Shown one piece after another: positions 1 through 6,736 of a DNA stretch of 19,434 nucleotides. The notes below the pieces were generated by a model. That model made no database searches, was not told the DNA's origin, and saw only the letters and a list, made by a program, of their open reading frames with translations. The translations under genes and the position numbers were made by a program. How positions within the stretch are numbered: the first letter of the stretch is position 1; every line of letters begins with the position of its first letter. Source of the DNA: an uncultured Mycoplasmatota bacterium (GTDB taxonomy: Bacteria; Bacillota_I; Bacilli_A; RF39; UBA660); NCBI GenBank assembly GCA_900552975.1, contig UWSL01000015.1:1-19434 (forward strand), written 5' to 3'.

Positions 1-1607
1 CGATTAACTTTAGCATAAGAGGCTAAGTTATTAATTAAACCAATGTTTTGACCTTCAGGTGTTTCAATTGGGCAGATACGACCATAGTGAGAATAGTGAA
101 CGTCACGAACATCGAAGGTTGCACGGTCACGTGTTAAGCCACCTGGACCTAATGCGGATAAACGACGTTTATTCGTTAATTCAGCAAGTGGGTTCGTTTG
201 GTCCATAAATTGTGATAATTGCGATGTGGCGAAGAATTCTTTAATTGCTGCGGTTAAAGGACGAATGTTCACTAAGGATTGTGGTGTAACATTCTCTAAG
301 TCAGCAATGGACATTTTTTCGCGCACCGCTTTGCCCATTTTGGATAAACCGATACGGAATTGGTTTTCAATTAATTCACCTACGCAACGTACACGACGGT
401 TGCCTAAGTGGTCGATATCATCGGTAGCGCCAAAGCCATCCATGATGTTCATGAAGTAAGAGAATACCGCTAAAATATCTGGAATTGTGACACATGGTTC
501 AGTTAAATTTAAATCAGTGCCAACAACTGGAGATATAATCGTTCTCTTTTCATCTGCATAAACATGGATGAAGTTAACGATATCGTGACTATCTAAATTG
601 GTGTTAATTGAAACGTGGCGAACGTGAGCGCCTTGTTCAAAGAACTTCGCATCTCTTAATTCTTCCACCATTTCTTTGGTTAATAAGGTACCTTCTGGAT
701 AGACGATTTCACCATCAGCAGAAACTAATGGTTCCGCTAATACGCGGTCGACTAAACGATTGTAAATACCTAATTTTTCTGCATATTTATAACGGCCTGC
801 TCTACCAAGATCATAACGTTTGTGATCAAAGAACTTTTGTACTAAGAAGTTAGCAGAACCTTCTTCAGTTACTGGTTCACCTGGTTTTAATTTTTCATAA
901 ATTTCAATTAAAGCTTCATCAGTATTTTTAGTGCTATCTTTTTCTAATGTGTTTAAAAGATATTGTTCTTCACCAAAAGTCTCTAGAATTTCTTCGTTTG
1001 AAGATAATCCTAAAGCTCTTAAGAAAGCAGTAATTGTAACCTTACGAGTTCTGTCAATTCTTACGTAGTAGATGTCTCGAGCATCTAATTCATATTCCAA
1101 CCAAGTTCCTTTATTTGGAATAATTTCACCAGATACTATTTTACGACCATTTTTATCTATTTCTTTTTTGAAATAAACAGATGGGCTTCTTACAAGTTGA
1201 GAAACAATTACACGTTCAGCTCCATTTATGATAAATGTTCCAGCTTCAGTCATTAAAGGTAAATCTCCCAAGAAAATTTCTTGTTCTTTTACTTCACCTG
1301 TTTCATGAATAAAAACACGTGCTTGTACTTTTAATGGTGCAGCATAGTTTACCATACGTTCTTTTGCTTCTTTAACTGAGTATCTTGGTTCTTCAAAGTA
1401 ATAATCTCCTAATTCTAAAGAGATATTACCAGTGAAACTTTCTACAGGAAATAAATCTTCAAATACTTCTTTTATTCCCTCTTCTAGAAATCTTTGATAT
1501 GATTTCTTTTGAATTTCTAATAAATCTGTCAATGCTAAGGTGTTTTTGATTTTAGAGAATGTTCTTCTTTCTCTGTGGTCACCAAATTTTTCTACTTTGT
1601 ATGCCAT
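1..1607 (-). CDS. rpoB: RNA polymerase beta subunit, N-terminal part (cut by window edge)
   Basis: Catalytic beta subunit of RNA polymerase. The ATG at 1607 begins MAYKVEKFGDHRERR and follows the ribosome binding site AGGGGTGA, 7-8 nt upstream. About 535 codons are present, and the reading frame runs out of the window at base 1. The beta protrusion and lobe sequences are followed by the rifampicin pocket (about residues 460-500: SQLSQFMDQTNPLAELTNKRR, then LSALGPGG), ending in HYGRICPIETPEGQNIGL. In E. coli numbering Gln513, Asp516 and Ser531 are present, but His526 is Asn (residue 479, codon 171-173). Base use changes inside the gene: bases 1-840 are about 40% GC with mostly CGT/CGC arginine codons, whereas 841-1607 are about 31% GC and use more AGA. 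A ybxB-like gene lies directly upstream. Identity is certain. Confidence 0.98.
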   Translation of the reverse strand, partial: MAYKVEKFGDHRERRTFSKIKNTLALTDLLEIQKKSYQRFLEEGIKEVFEDLFPVESFTGNISLELGDYYFEEPRYSVKEAKERMVNYAAPLKVQARVFIHETGEVKEQEIFLGDLPLMTEAGTFIINGAERVIVSQLVRSPSVYFKKEIDKNGRKIVSGEIIPNKGTWLEYELDARDIYYVRIDRTRKVTITAFLRALGLSSNEEILETFGEEQYLLNTLEKDSTKNTDEALIEIYEKLKPGEPVTEEGSANFLVQKFFDHKRYDLGRAGRYKYAEKLGIYNRLVDRVLAEPLVSADGEIVYPEGTLLTKEMVEELRDAKFFEQGAHVRHVSINTNLDSHDIVNFIHVYADEKRTIISPVVGTDLNLTEPCVTIPDILAVFSYFMNIMDGFGATDDIDHLGNRRVRCVGELIENQFRIGLSKMGKAVREKMSIADLENVTPQSLVNIRPLTAAIKEFFATSQLSQFMDQTNPLAELTNKRRLSALGPGGLTRDRATFDVRDVHYSHYGRICPIETPEGQNIGLINNLASYAKVN

Positions 1608-1676
1608 TTGTGTTTCACCCCTATACCTATTTTTTAGTGTTGTTTCGAAGAAAAAACAATACGTCACCAATTTATA

Positions 1677-1705
1677 ATTCTATATGATGTAAAGTTTCTT
1701 GTCAA
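1677..1705 (-). promoter_or_regulatory. Promoter of rpoB
   Basis: On the minus strand a perfect -35 TTGACA (1700-1705) is followed after 17 nt by TAGAAT (1677-1682, 5/6 match to TATAAT). The -35 box overlaps the TGA stop codon of the upstream methyltransferase gene (1702-1704). The predicted leader is about 60 nt and contains a weak 6-bp hairpin (TTGTTT/AAACAA). rpoB therefore has its own strong promoter even if it is also read from upstream. Confidence 0.8.
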
Positions 1706-2304
1706 CGTTTTTTGGCCTTTATTATATAAAAGCCTTTATTTTTTGTGACTATTTCGCAATCATAGGAAATATCAAGATGTTCCTTGGTACTTTTGGCACC
1801 TTGATTTTTCCTGATTACACACCATAATTCTCCATCGTCACTTAAGTATTTTTGAGCATCATCTAGTATTTTATATACTACGCTCTTACCCGCTCGAATT
1901 GGAGGATTAGTAATTATTAAATCAAACTTTCCATCAATATTTTCGTAAACATCGCTATTAACAATTTGAACACTAGCTTTATTTAATTGAGCATTTTTTT
2001 GAGCTAAGTGAAGAGCTCGGTTATTAACATCACACATTGTAACTTCATACCCCAGGATTTTAGCAATTGATATTCCGATAAGGCCGTAGCCACAGCCAAC
2101 ATCTAAAGCTTTTTTCGTATCAGGATCATTTATTTTTTTAAAAGTAAATAAAGTATCTAATAATAGATTACTTCCATAATCTATTTTATCTTTTGAAAAA
2201 ACACCATTATCACTATAGAAGGTAAATTCATGGCCCCTATTTTTATAGATAATAGTTCGTAACTCGCTTTTTAAATTGGGATTGTTAGTAAAATAATGTT
2301 CCAA
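1702..2304 (-). CDS. ybxB: YbxB/RsmC-like SAM-dependent methyltransferase
   Basis: Class I SAM-dependent methyltransferase of the RsmC family, whose E. coli member makes m2G1207 in 16S rRNA. It has 200 residues, the length of Bacillus subtilis YbxB. Visible features are the N-terminal VFSKDKIDYGSNLLLDTL segment, SAM motif I DVGCGYG (about 94-100), the catalytic-loop motif NPPIRAGK (about 142-149), and the C-terminal GFYIIKAKK typical of YbxB. The start is TTG at 2304, behind GGTGAT about 6 nt upstream; no ATG fits better. It stops at TGA exactly where the family ends, showing that TGA is a stop codon here. The order ybxB-rpoB is conserved in Bacilli, but rplJ-rplL, normally just upstream, is absent. 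The exact rRNA target is inferred from the family. Confidence 0.92.
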   Translation of the reverse strand: MEHYFTNNPNLKSELRTIIYKNRGHEFTFYSDNGVFSKDKIDYGSNLLLDTLFTFKKINDPDTKKALDVGCGYGLIGISIAKILGYEVTMCDVNNRALHLAQKNAQLNKASVQIVNSDVYENIDGKFDLIITNPPIRAGKSVVYKILDDAQKYLSDDGELWCVIRKNQGAKSTKEHLDISYDCEIVTKNKGFYIIKAKKR

Positions 2305-2345
2305 AAAATCACCATATTTCTTTTTTTCGACAATAATATGAATAT

Positions 2346-2374
2346 ATTATATTTAATTTTATTGGTAAAGTCAA
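2346..2374 (-). promoter_or_regulatory. Promoter of the ybxB-like gene
   Basis: On the minus strand TTGACT (2369-2374) and a perfect TATAAT (2346-2351) are separated by 17 nt, about 40 nt upstream of the TTG start codon. Together with the terminator upstream at 2476-2511, this makes ybxB the first gene of the ybxB-rpoB unit. Confidence 0.8.
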
Positions 2375-2382
2375 TAAAAGTA

Positions 2383-2397
2383 GCATTATTTTAATGC
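2383..2397. repeat. 15-bp palindrome upstream of the ybxB promoter
   Basis: GCATTA-TTT-TAATGC is a perfect inverted repeat with 6-bp arms and a 3-nt centre, 8 bp upstream of the -35 box of the ybxB promoter. It could be an operator or activator site, but in AT-rich DNA such a short palindrome can arise by chance. Confidence 0.35.
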
Positions 2398-2475
2398 AAA
2401 GTACAAAAAAAAGCAATAAAAACTTTTGCATTTTTACTTTTTCTTTACTATTAGGAAGCAATTTGTAAATTTTAT

Positions 2476-2511
2476 AAAAAAACTAAGATAATAATAAAAA
2501 TTATCTTAGTT
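2476..2511 (-). terminator. Rho-independent terminator after the lysozyme-fold gene
   Basis: A perfect 11-bp inverted repeat, AACTAAGATAA (2481-2491) and TTATCTTAGTT (2501-2511), with a 9-nt loop, is followed on the minus strand by TTTTT. It begins directly at the TAG stop codon of the gene at 2512-3441 and separates that gene from ybxB-rpoB. Confidence 0.85.
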
Positions 2512-3441
2512 CTAAGCAAACGGATTTGTATTATTAATTGCATTAATATAGTTATTAACTTTACCAGTCCATGAATCACTTGGGTTTCCAGCATGACCAC
2601 TAACATAAATTGATGATAAGGCATATGAAGACGCTGGATTTGAAACGTCTATTTGATATGTTTCGCCCATATTGTTTAAAGAAACGACAAAACCAATGAC
2701 GCCAGCTTCCAAAGTTGGATATTGTAACCAACCAGCATATCCTCTTTGACCACCAATATTATTACTTATAGTAAATAAACCACTTGTCATACGTCCGCTT
2801 TCTTCATAAACAATTGCTAAAGCTAGTGTTTTATCAACATTATAAAGTTCACACATTTTAGCTAAAAATTGTTCAAAGGTTAATCCATTGTCTAACAAAA
2901 TATGACCAGCGTCATTATATCTTCTTGTATTACTTACTTCTTCATTAGCACGAATTTCAGGAATTGAGTAACCGAACTTTTCAGGATAACGATATAATTC
3001 TCTGATAAATTCAACAATTCCAGCTTCTGCATTAGCATAAGGGCCAAATGAGTAACGAAGATTATCTGGAGCAATAATAAAAGTTTGTTTGTACAATTCA
3101 TCATCGTAATTATTAGTTAAAGTATGAGCTATTTCAACAACCTTAGCAATGTTTAATTTAAATTTAGTGGCATAGAAAATTATGGTATTGTCGAGTTTAC
3201 GTTTAGATATATTTTTAGAAAGGTCAGTTACAAAATTGTTTTGACTTAAAAATCCAGGATTATTATCATCTTCATTTATAATATTTTCATTTTTTACCTC
3301 AGGTGTTGTTACAACACGAGCTAATGTATTGCTTTTATTTAAAATGGCAACAACAGTAAAAACAGATATTAATAGTGCTATTGGAATACTCACTACTACC
3401 CATTTACGTAGTTTCCGTTTAGTTTTCTTTTGTTCTTGCAT
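2512..3441 (-). CDS. Membrane-anchored putative lysozyme-fold / glucosaminidase-like protein
   Basis: The 309-residue protein starts with a Lys/Arg-rich stretch (residues 4-13) and one membrane helix (about 14-34), so it should be anchored with the rest outside. The C-terminal part (about 187-300) resembles lysozyme-like cell-wall hydrolases: an AIVYEESG segment with the candidate catalytic Glu (213 or 214), then a NNIGG..G..GW segment, LEAGVIGF, and a closing SW..KVNNYI. A second region (about 85-150) has the same spacing and an ANAEAGIVEFI motif but AHTLTN where the Glu would be, so it looks like a degenerate copy. The ATG at 3441 follows AAAGGAGA. It is a single-gene unit with its own promoter and terminator. 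Wall-hydrolase activity is inferred from weak motif similarity; substrate unknown. Confidence 0.6.
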   Translation of the reverse strand: MQEQKKTKRKLRKWVVVSIPIALLISVFTVVAILNKSNTLARVVTTPEVKNENIINEDDNNPGFLSQNNFVTDLSKNISKRKLDNTIIFYATKFKLNIAKVVEIAHTLTNNYDDELYKQTFIIAPDNLRYSFGPYANAEAGIVEFIRELYRYPEKFGYSIPEIRANEEVSNTRRYNDAGHILLDNGLTFEQFLAKMCELYNVDKTLALAIVYEESGRMTSGLFTISNNIGGQRGYAGWLQYPTLEAGVIGFVVSLNNMGETYQIDVSNPASSYALSSIYVSGHAGNPSDSWTGKVNNYINAINNTNPFA

Positions 3442-3466
3442 ACAAAATTCTCCTTTGTATGATTTA

Positions 3467-3495
3467 ATTTTACTTTATATTTTATTTTAAGTCAA
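3467..3495 (-). promoter_or_regulatory. Promoter of the lysozyme-fold gene
   Basis: On the minus strand TTGACT (3490-3495) and TAAAAT (3467-3472) are separated by 17 nt, about 25 nt upstream of the ATG at 3441. The palindrome at 3523-3536 lies 27 bp upstream of the -35 box. Confidence 0.75.
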
Positions 3496-3500
3496 ACAAC

Positions 3501-3550
3501 AAAAAAATATACGTCTTTTTAGGTGTTAATTAACACTTTTTTTGACGTAC
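3501..3550 (-). terminator. Interrupted hairpin and 14-bp palindrome, probable terminator of the aminopeptidase gene
   Basis: Outer arms TACGTC (3510-3515) and GACGTA (3544-3549) flank a perfect palindrome, GTGTTAATTAACAC (3523-3536). On the minus strand the 3' arm is followed by TATTTTTTTG, giving the U-run of an intrinsic terminator for the gene ending at 3593. The A-rich stretches between outer and inner stems do not pair, so the stem is interrupted. The inner palindrome could instead, or also, be an operator for the next gene. Confidence 0.5.
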
Positions 3551-3592
3551 ATTTTTTTGCTTTTATAATAAGTTTATTTTTTATAGAAAATA

Positions 3593-4822
3593 TTATTCAA
3601 ATTCTTTAGTAAAGTTGCCATTTTTGAAAATAGTAATTTCTTGACCATCTTTAGTTATTCCAGTAATATTTAAATCTTTAGTTCCAATCATGAAATCAAC
3701 ATGGCTATCACATTGATTTAATTTATTTTTTAAAAGTTCATCTTTACTTAATCTTGTCCCATTCTTAATACATTCTGGAAAAGAAGCACCAAGAGCTAAA
3801 TGGCAAGCGGCATTTTCATCATAAAGAGTTTCTAAAAAAGTAATGTTAGATTGTGAAATTGGTGAATTGTAAGGAACAAGGGCTACTTCACCTAAATAAT
3901 TGGCATTAGGACAAATTTTTATTAATTCTTTCAAGGTCTCTTCACCTTCTTCGGCCTCAACCTTGATAGCTGCGCCTTTAGAAAAAGTAATATTAAAATT
4001 TTTAATTAAGACATCTTGATAAGCAAGAGGTTTAGAACTATAAACAATGCCTTCAGCACCAGTATAATCAGGAGATGTAAAAACTTCTTCTGTTGGGAAA
4101 TTAACTAAAACATCTTTGTTATTCTGTAAATGTTCTGAACCAGAAGCCCAGATATGGTTAATTGGCAAATCAATTTTAAAGTCAGTTCCATTAGAACTTT
4201 GGTATTTTAAAGTTTTGAATTGATATGAATTTAATTTTTGAGCTCTTTTATGAAGTAAAGCAATTTTTTGTTGCCACAGTTTTTCAACATTATCATTGGT
4301 AATACTGCATATTTCAAAAATATGATGCCATAATTCTCCGACTGGATCTTTTGAGGTTGGGAATAGTTCTTGAGCCCAAAGTTTAGTAGGAGCAACGGCA
4401 ATGCACCAAGCTAAAGCTGATTTATCTCGTAAAGCGTTAAATTCTTGACGACTTTGATAAGAAAAATTAGTTAGTTCACTCATTTTTTTAGGATCAATAT
4501 CTTTCATCAAACCAGGAGTTTCAGAAGCTAGCATTAGAAAAGCAGCATTTTTCTTAGCATAAACATCCCATATACTTTTATCCCAAAAAGACATTTTCTT
4601 AAGATCAGCTACATTTAGATTTTTTAAAGCCGAATGTTTTAAATAAGGATCAGCTAAATCGTAGTATATATCAGTTATACCTTGTTCATATGCCACTTCA
4701 CCTATTATTCTTACAAACTCATAACATTCTACATTAGCACTTATAAAAAGTGGTTGATTTTTGTCAATTTTTAAACATGTATTCAATAATACTTTTGCAT
4801 ATTTTTGCATTAATTCATTCAT
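3593..4822 (-). CDS. pepS: M29-family aminopeptidase (AmpS/PepS type)
   Basis: Cytosolic two-metal aminopeptidase family that removes N-terminal residues from peptides; 409 residues, the usual length. Family motifs with metal ligands are NFPTEEVFTSP (Glu246), LGEVALVP (Glu312), NAACHLALG (His341) and SHVDFMIG (His374, Asp376). Their spacing matches the classical ligands Glu250, Glu316, His345, His378 and Asp380 with a constant offset of four. At the position of the active-site Tyr352 this protein has Phe348 (codon TTT, 3779-3781). I chose ATG 4822 rather than an in-frame GTG at 4831, because that GTG is the end of the ribosome binding site GCGAGGTG. Family assignment is firm; whether the enzyme is active is open. 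It is monocistronic. Confidence 0.93.
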   Translation of the reverse strand: MNELMQKYAKVLLNTCLKIDKNQPLFISANVECYEFVRIIGEVAYEQGITDIYYDLADPYLKHSALKNLNVADLKKMSFWDKSIWDVYAKKNAAFLMLASETPGLMKDIDPKKMSELTNFSYQSRQEFNALRDKSALAWCIAVAPTKLWAQELFPTSKDPVGELWHHIFEICSITNDNVEKLWQQKIALLHKRAQKLNSYQFKTLKYQSSNGTDFKIDLPINHIWASGSEHLQNNKDVLVNFPTEEVFTSPDYTGAEGIVYSSKPLAYQDVLIKNFNITFSKGAAIKVEAEEGEETLKELIKICPNANYLGEVALVPYNSPISQSNITFLETLYDENAACHLALGASFPECIKNGTRLSKDELLKNKLNQCDSHVDFMIGTKDLNITGITKDGQEITIFKNGNFTKEFE

Positions 4823-4841
4823 TTTTAACACCTCGCTTATT

Positions 4842-4850
4842 ATTATACCA
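4842..4850 (-). promoter_or_regulatory. Extended -10 promoter of the M29 aminopeptidase gene
   Basis: TGGTATAAT on the minus strand is an extended -10 element. No good -35 box stands 16-18 nt upstream. Transcription would begin near 4835, leaving a leader of only about 13 nt that holds the ribosome binding site GAGGTG. Confidence 0.55.
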
Positions 4851-4888
4851 TTATTAGTTAGCTTTATTACGAAAGATATTTTTAAAAA

Positions 4889-4916
4889 GAAAAAAACTCA
4901 AGAGATAAACTTGAGC
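4889..4916 (-). terminator. Rho-independent terminator after the hypothetical gene
   Basis: The inverted repeat CTCAAG (4897-4902) / CTTGAG (4910-4915) with a 7-nt loop is followed on the minus strand by TTTTTTTCTTTTT. It lies about 40 nt downstream of the stop codon at 4956. Confidence 0.75.
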
Positions 4917-4955
4917 AATATTAATTATTAAATAGTATCAACTTCTTATATATTT

Positions 4956-5804
4956 TTACATAAATTTACTTTTGATAGTACTAATATTTCTTTTTAATTT
5001 TAATTTAAAAGATTCTTTTTTAAAATCAAGGATTTCAGCTTTTCGTTCTTCAAATTCAATAGTTTTATTAAGAGTTATTACTAAAGTTTTATGATCTTCA
5101 CTTAAGTAATAATCTAAATTCATTTTTGTAAGATAATCACCATTTTCTTGAAGCATAACAGATTTAAAAGCAACTATTTCAGTAACCAAACGTTTTGGCA
5201 CTTCCCCAAATTTTGTAAATGGTAAACCACTTTTTTTAGTTACAAAGACTTCTTCAGGATTTAATCCATGTTTAATAATATATTTATCAGATGAAACTGG
5301 GAAATCAAGAGCTATATTATTAGGAACACTTGGAAATGGAATTGATTCTTCAAGTAATTTATATCCTAAAATTTCATTTAAACAACCAATTATGTAAGTA
5401 TTTCTTTTAGCTTTATTTAATAGATTTTTAGCTTTTTCATGGCTTAAAGTTTCTTTAGCATCATCTTTTATAAATAGTGTTTCTGTTTCTAATTTTTCAA
5501 TAATATCATTTAATTCTGGAATGCTTAAAGCATATAATTGGGCAAAATCAACAATCCAATCTGTTTCATTTATCTTTTTGATATCTTTTTGATTAGTAAG
5601 ACGAATAAAAGTTTTATTACGAAGTGTATTTTTAAATAAAGCATCTTCGTATTTTTCAGCAGTTCTAAGTATCGGATTTTCAGAAAAAGGTATTTGTTCT
5701 TCTAAATCACTACTAAATTCATAACCTCTTTTTAAACATTCATTAATATCTCTTTTTTGTACATAGACTACTTCTTGACCATCTTCAATATTTCTTAATT
5801 TCAT
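4956..5804 (-). CDS. Hypothetical protein, not recognised
   Basis: The 282-residue protein matches no family I recognise. It is soluble (no membrane segment or signal peptide), rich in Lys and Glu, with a helical-looking middle (about 95-150: repeated Leu/Ile with acidic and basic residues) and a strongly basic tail ending KLKRNISTIKSKFM. Residues 185-250 look more beta-like. The ATG at 5804 is chosen because it follows AAAGGGGGA and lies just downstream of the promoter at 5832-5859. A longer in-frame start at 5873 would lie upstream of that promoter and has no ribosome binding site. The gene is a single transcription unit between the tRNA thiolase and the aminopeptidase; neighbours do not reveal its role. 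Confidence 0.75.
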   Translation of the reverse strand: MKLRNIEDGQEVVYVQKRDINECLKRGYEFSSDLEEQIPFSENPILRTAEKYEDALFKNTLRNKTFIRLTNQKDIKKINETDWIVDFAQLYALSIPELNDIIEKLETETLFIKDDAKETLSHEKAKNLLNKAKRNTYIIGCLNEILGYKLLEESIPFPSVPNNIALDFPVSSDKYIIKHGLNPEEVFVTKKSGLPFTKFGEVPKRLVTEIVAFKSVMLQENGDYLTKMNLDYYLSEDHKTLVITLNKTIEFEERKAEILDFKKESFKLKLKRNISTIKSKFM

Positions 5805-5831
5805 GGAAAAATCCCCCTTTAAAACAACGTT

Positions 5832-5859
5832 ATTATAGCATAAAATTTTGGAATGTAAA
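5832..5859 (-). promoter_or_regulatory. Promoter of the hypothetical gene at 4956-5804
   Basis: On the minus strand TTTACA (5854-5859) and an extended -10 TGC-TATAAT (hexamer 5832-5837) are separated by 16 nt. This fixes the gene start at 5804 rather than 5873. Confidence 0.8.
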
Positions 5860-5870
5860 ATTTTACTGTT

Positions 5871-5918
5871 CAATCAAAATAAAGGTTTAAAAAAAGACAA
5901 ATACTTTATTTTTGATTG
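5871..5918. repeat. Long inverted repeat spanning the end of the ttcA-like gene
   Basis: CAATCAAAATAAAG (5871-5884) and CTTTATTTTTGATTG (5904-5918) pair over 14 bp with one bulged base around a 19-nt loop. The stem includes the last codons and TAA stop (5906-5908) of the ttcA-like gene. There is no U-run after the stem on the minus strand, so it is not a standard terminator. It may protect the 3' end of the copper operon transcript or end transcription inefficiently. Confidence 0.55.
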
Positions 5919-6736
5919 TATTCATCTAAGAAAGAAGATTTTTGACCATCTTTGTGCCAACCTAAAATACAATTCATGTTAACATTGGAAAACGCACGGA
6001 AGATGTTTTTGTCAATTTCTGGATTAGTTTGCTTTAATTTTTTTATTAATTCTTTAATCTCTTTTCTTTTACTTGTTCCATCATTTATTAAAGAACAGCC
6101 TTCAGTAAAACGGCAAGCACAATTAATGAAAGTTAATTCATTATACTTACGCCACGAAATAATGGCATCTTCTTTTACTAAGTATAAAGGTCTTATTAAT
6201 TCTAATCCTTCAAAATTATCACTATGTAGCTTAGGAAGCATCGTTTTTATTTCAGAAGCATAAAACATTGATAGTAAAGATGTTTCAATAACATCGTCAA
6301 AATGATGGCCCAAAGCAATTTTATTGCAACCTAACTCTTGAGCTTTATTATAAAGATAACCTCGACGCATTCTTGCGCATAAATAACATGGACTTTTTGA
6401 GTCGATGGTTGAAACGACATCAAAAATATCCGTATTAAACATTTCAATAGGAATATTTAAAGTTTTAGCATTATCAATAATAAATTGACGATTGTATTCA
6501 TTATATCCCGGATCCATAACTACGTAATGAAGAGTAAATTTAACTTTACCATGTCTTTGTAATTCTTGGAGGCATTTAGCAAGTAAAAAAGAATCTTTAC
6601 CACCACTAATGCAAACCATAATGTTATCATTTTCCGAAACTAATTCGTAGTCAGTAACTGCTCGCATAAATTTTGACCAGATATCTTTGCGGTATTTAGT
6701 TATGATACTTCGTTCAATTTTTTCATAATTTTCCAT
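5906..6736 (-). CDS. ttcA: TtcA-like PP-loop tRNA thiolation enzyme
   Basis: Member of the TtcA/TilS/MnmA-type PP-loop ATPase group; TtcA makes 2-thiocytidine at position 32 of some tRNAs by adenylating the base and transferring sulfur. The 276 residues contain the PP-loop SGGKDS (44-49), PCYLC (Cys117, Cys120), GHHFDD (143-148) and a C-terminal C-x-C-x5-C cluster (Cys206, 208, 214). In E. coli TtcA two CxxC cysteines plus a later one hold a [4Fe-4S] cluster, and the pattern here fits. TilS would lack this cysteine set. The start overlaps the desulfurase stop (TAATG) and has a full AAGGAGG inside the upstream gene, so translation is coupled. It is the last gene of the copper-operator run. Exact tRNA target is inferred. 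Confidence 0.85.
   Translation of the reverse strand: MENYEKIERSIITKYRKDIWSKFMRAVTDYELVSENDNIMVCISGGKDSFLLAKCLQELQRHGKVKFTLHYVVMDPGYNEYNRQFIIDNAKTLNIPIEMFNTDIFDVVSTIDSKSPCYLCARMRRGYLYNKAQELGCNKIALGHHFDDVIETSLLSMFYASEIKTMLPKLHSDNFEGLELIRPLYLVKEDAIISWRKYNELTFINCACRFTEGCSLINDGTSKRKEIKELIKKLKQTNPEIDKNIFRAFSNVNMNCILGWHKDGQKSSFLDEYNQK

Noticed and set aside
226..853. Two plus-strand open frames (226-459, 608-853)
   Set aside because: They are antisense to rpoB, have no ribosome binding site, and their products resemble no protein.
1608..1670. Possible riboswitch or attenuator in the rpoB leader
   Set aside because: The leader is about 60 nt with only a weak 6-bp hairpin; no known aptamer core is visible.
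1702..1704. TGA as a Trp codon (mycoplasma code)
   Set aside because: The ybxB-like protein ends at this TGA exactly as its family does, and Trp codons in the window are TGG.
5805..5873. Longer start for the hypothetical gene at 5873
   Set aside because: A good promoter at 5832-5859 lies within this extension, and there is no ribosome binding site before 5873.
5952..6263. Plus-strand open frame of 103 codons
   Set aside because: It is fully inside the ttcA-like gene on the other strand and has no ribosome binding site or family match.
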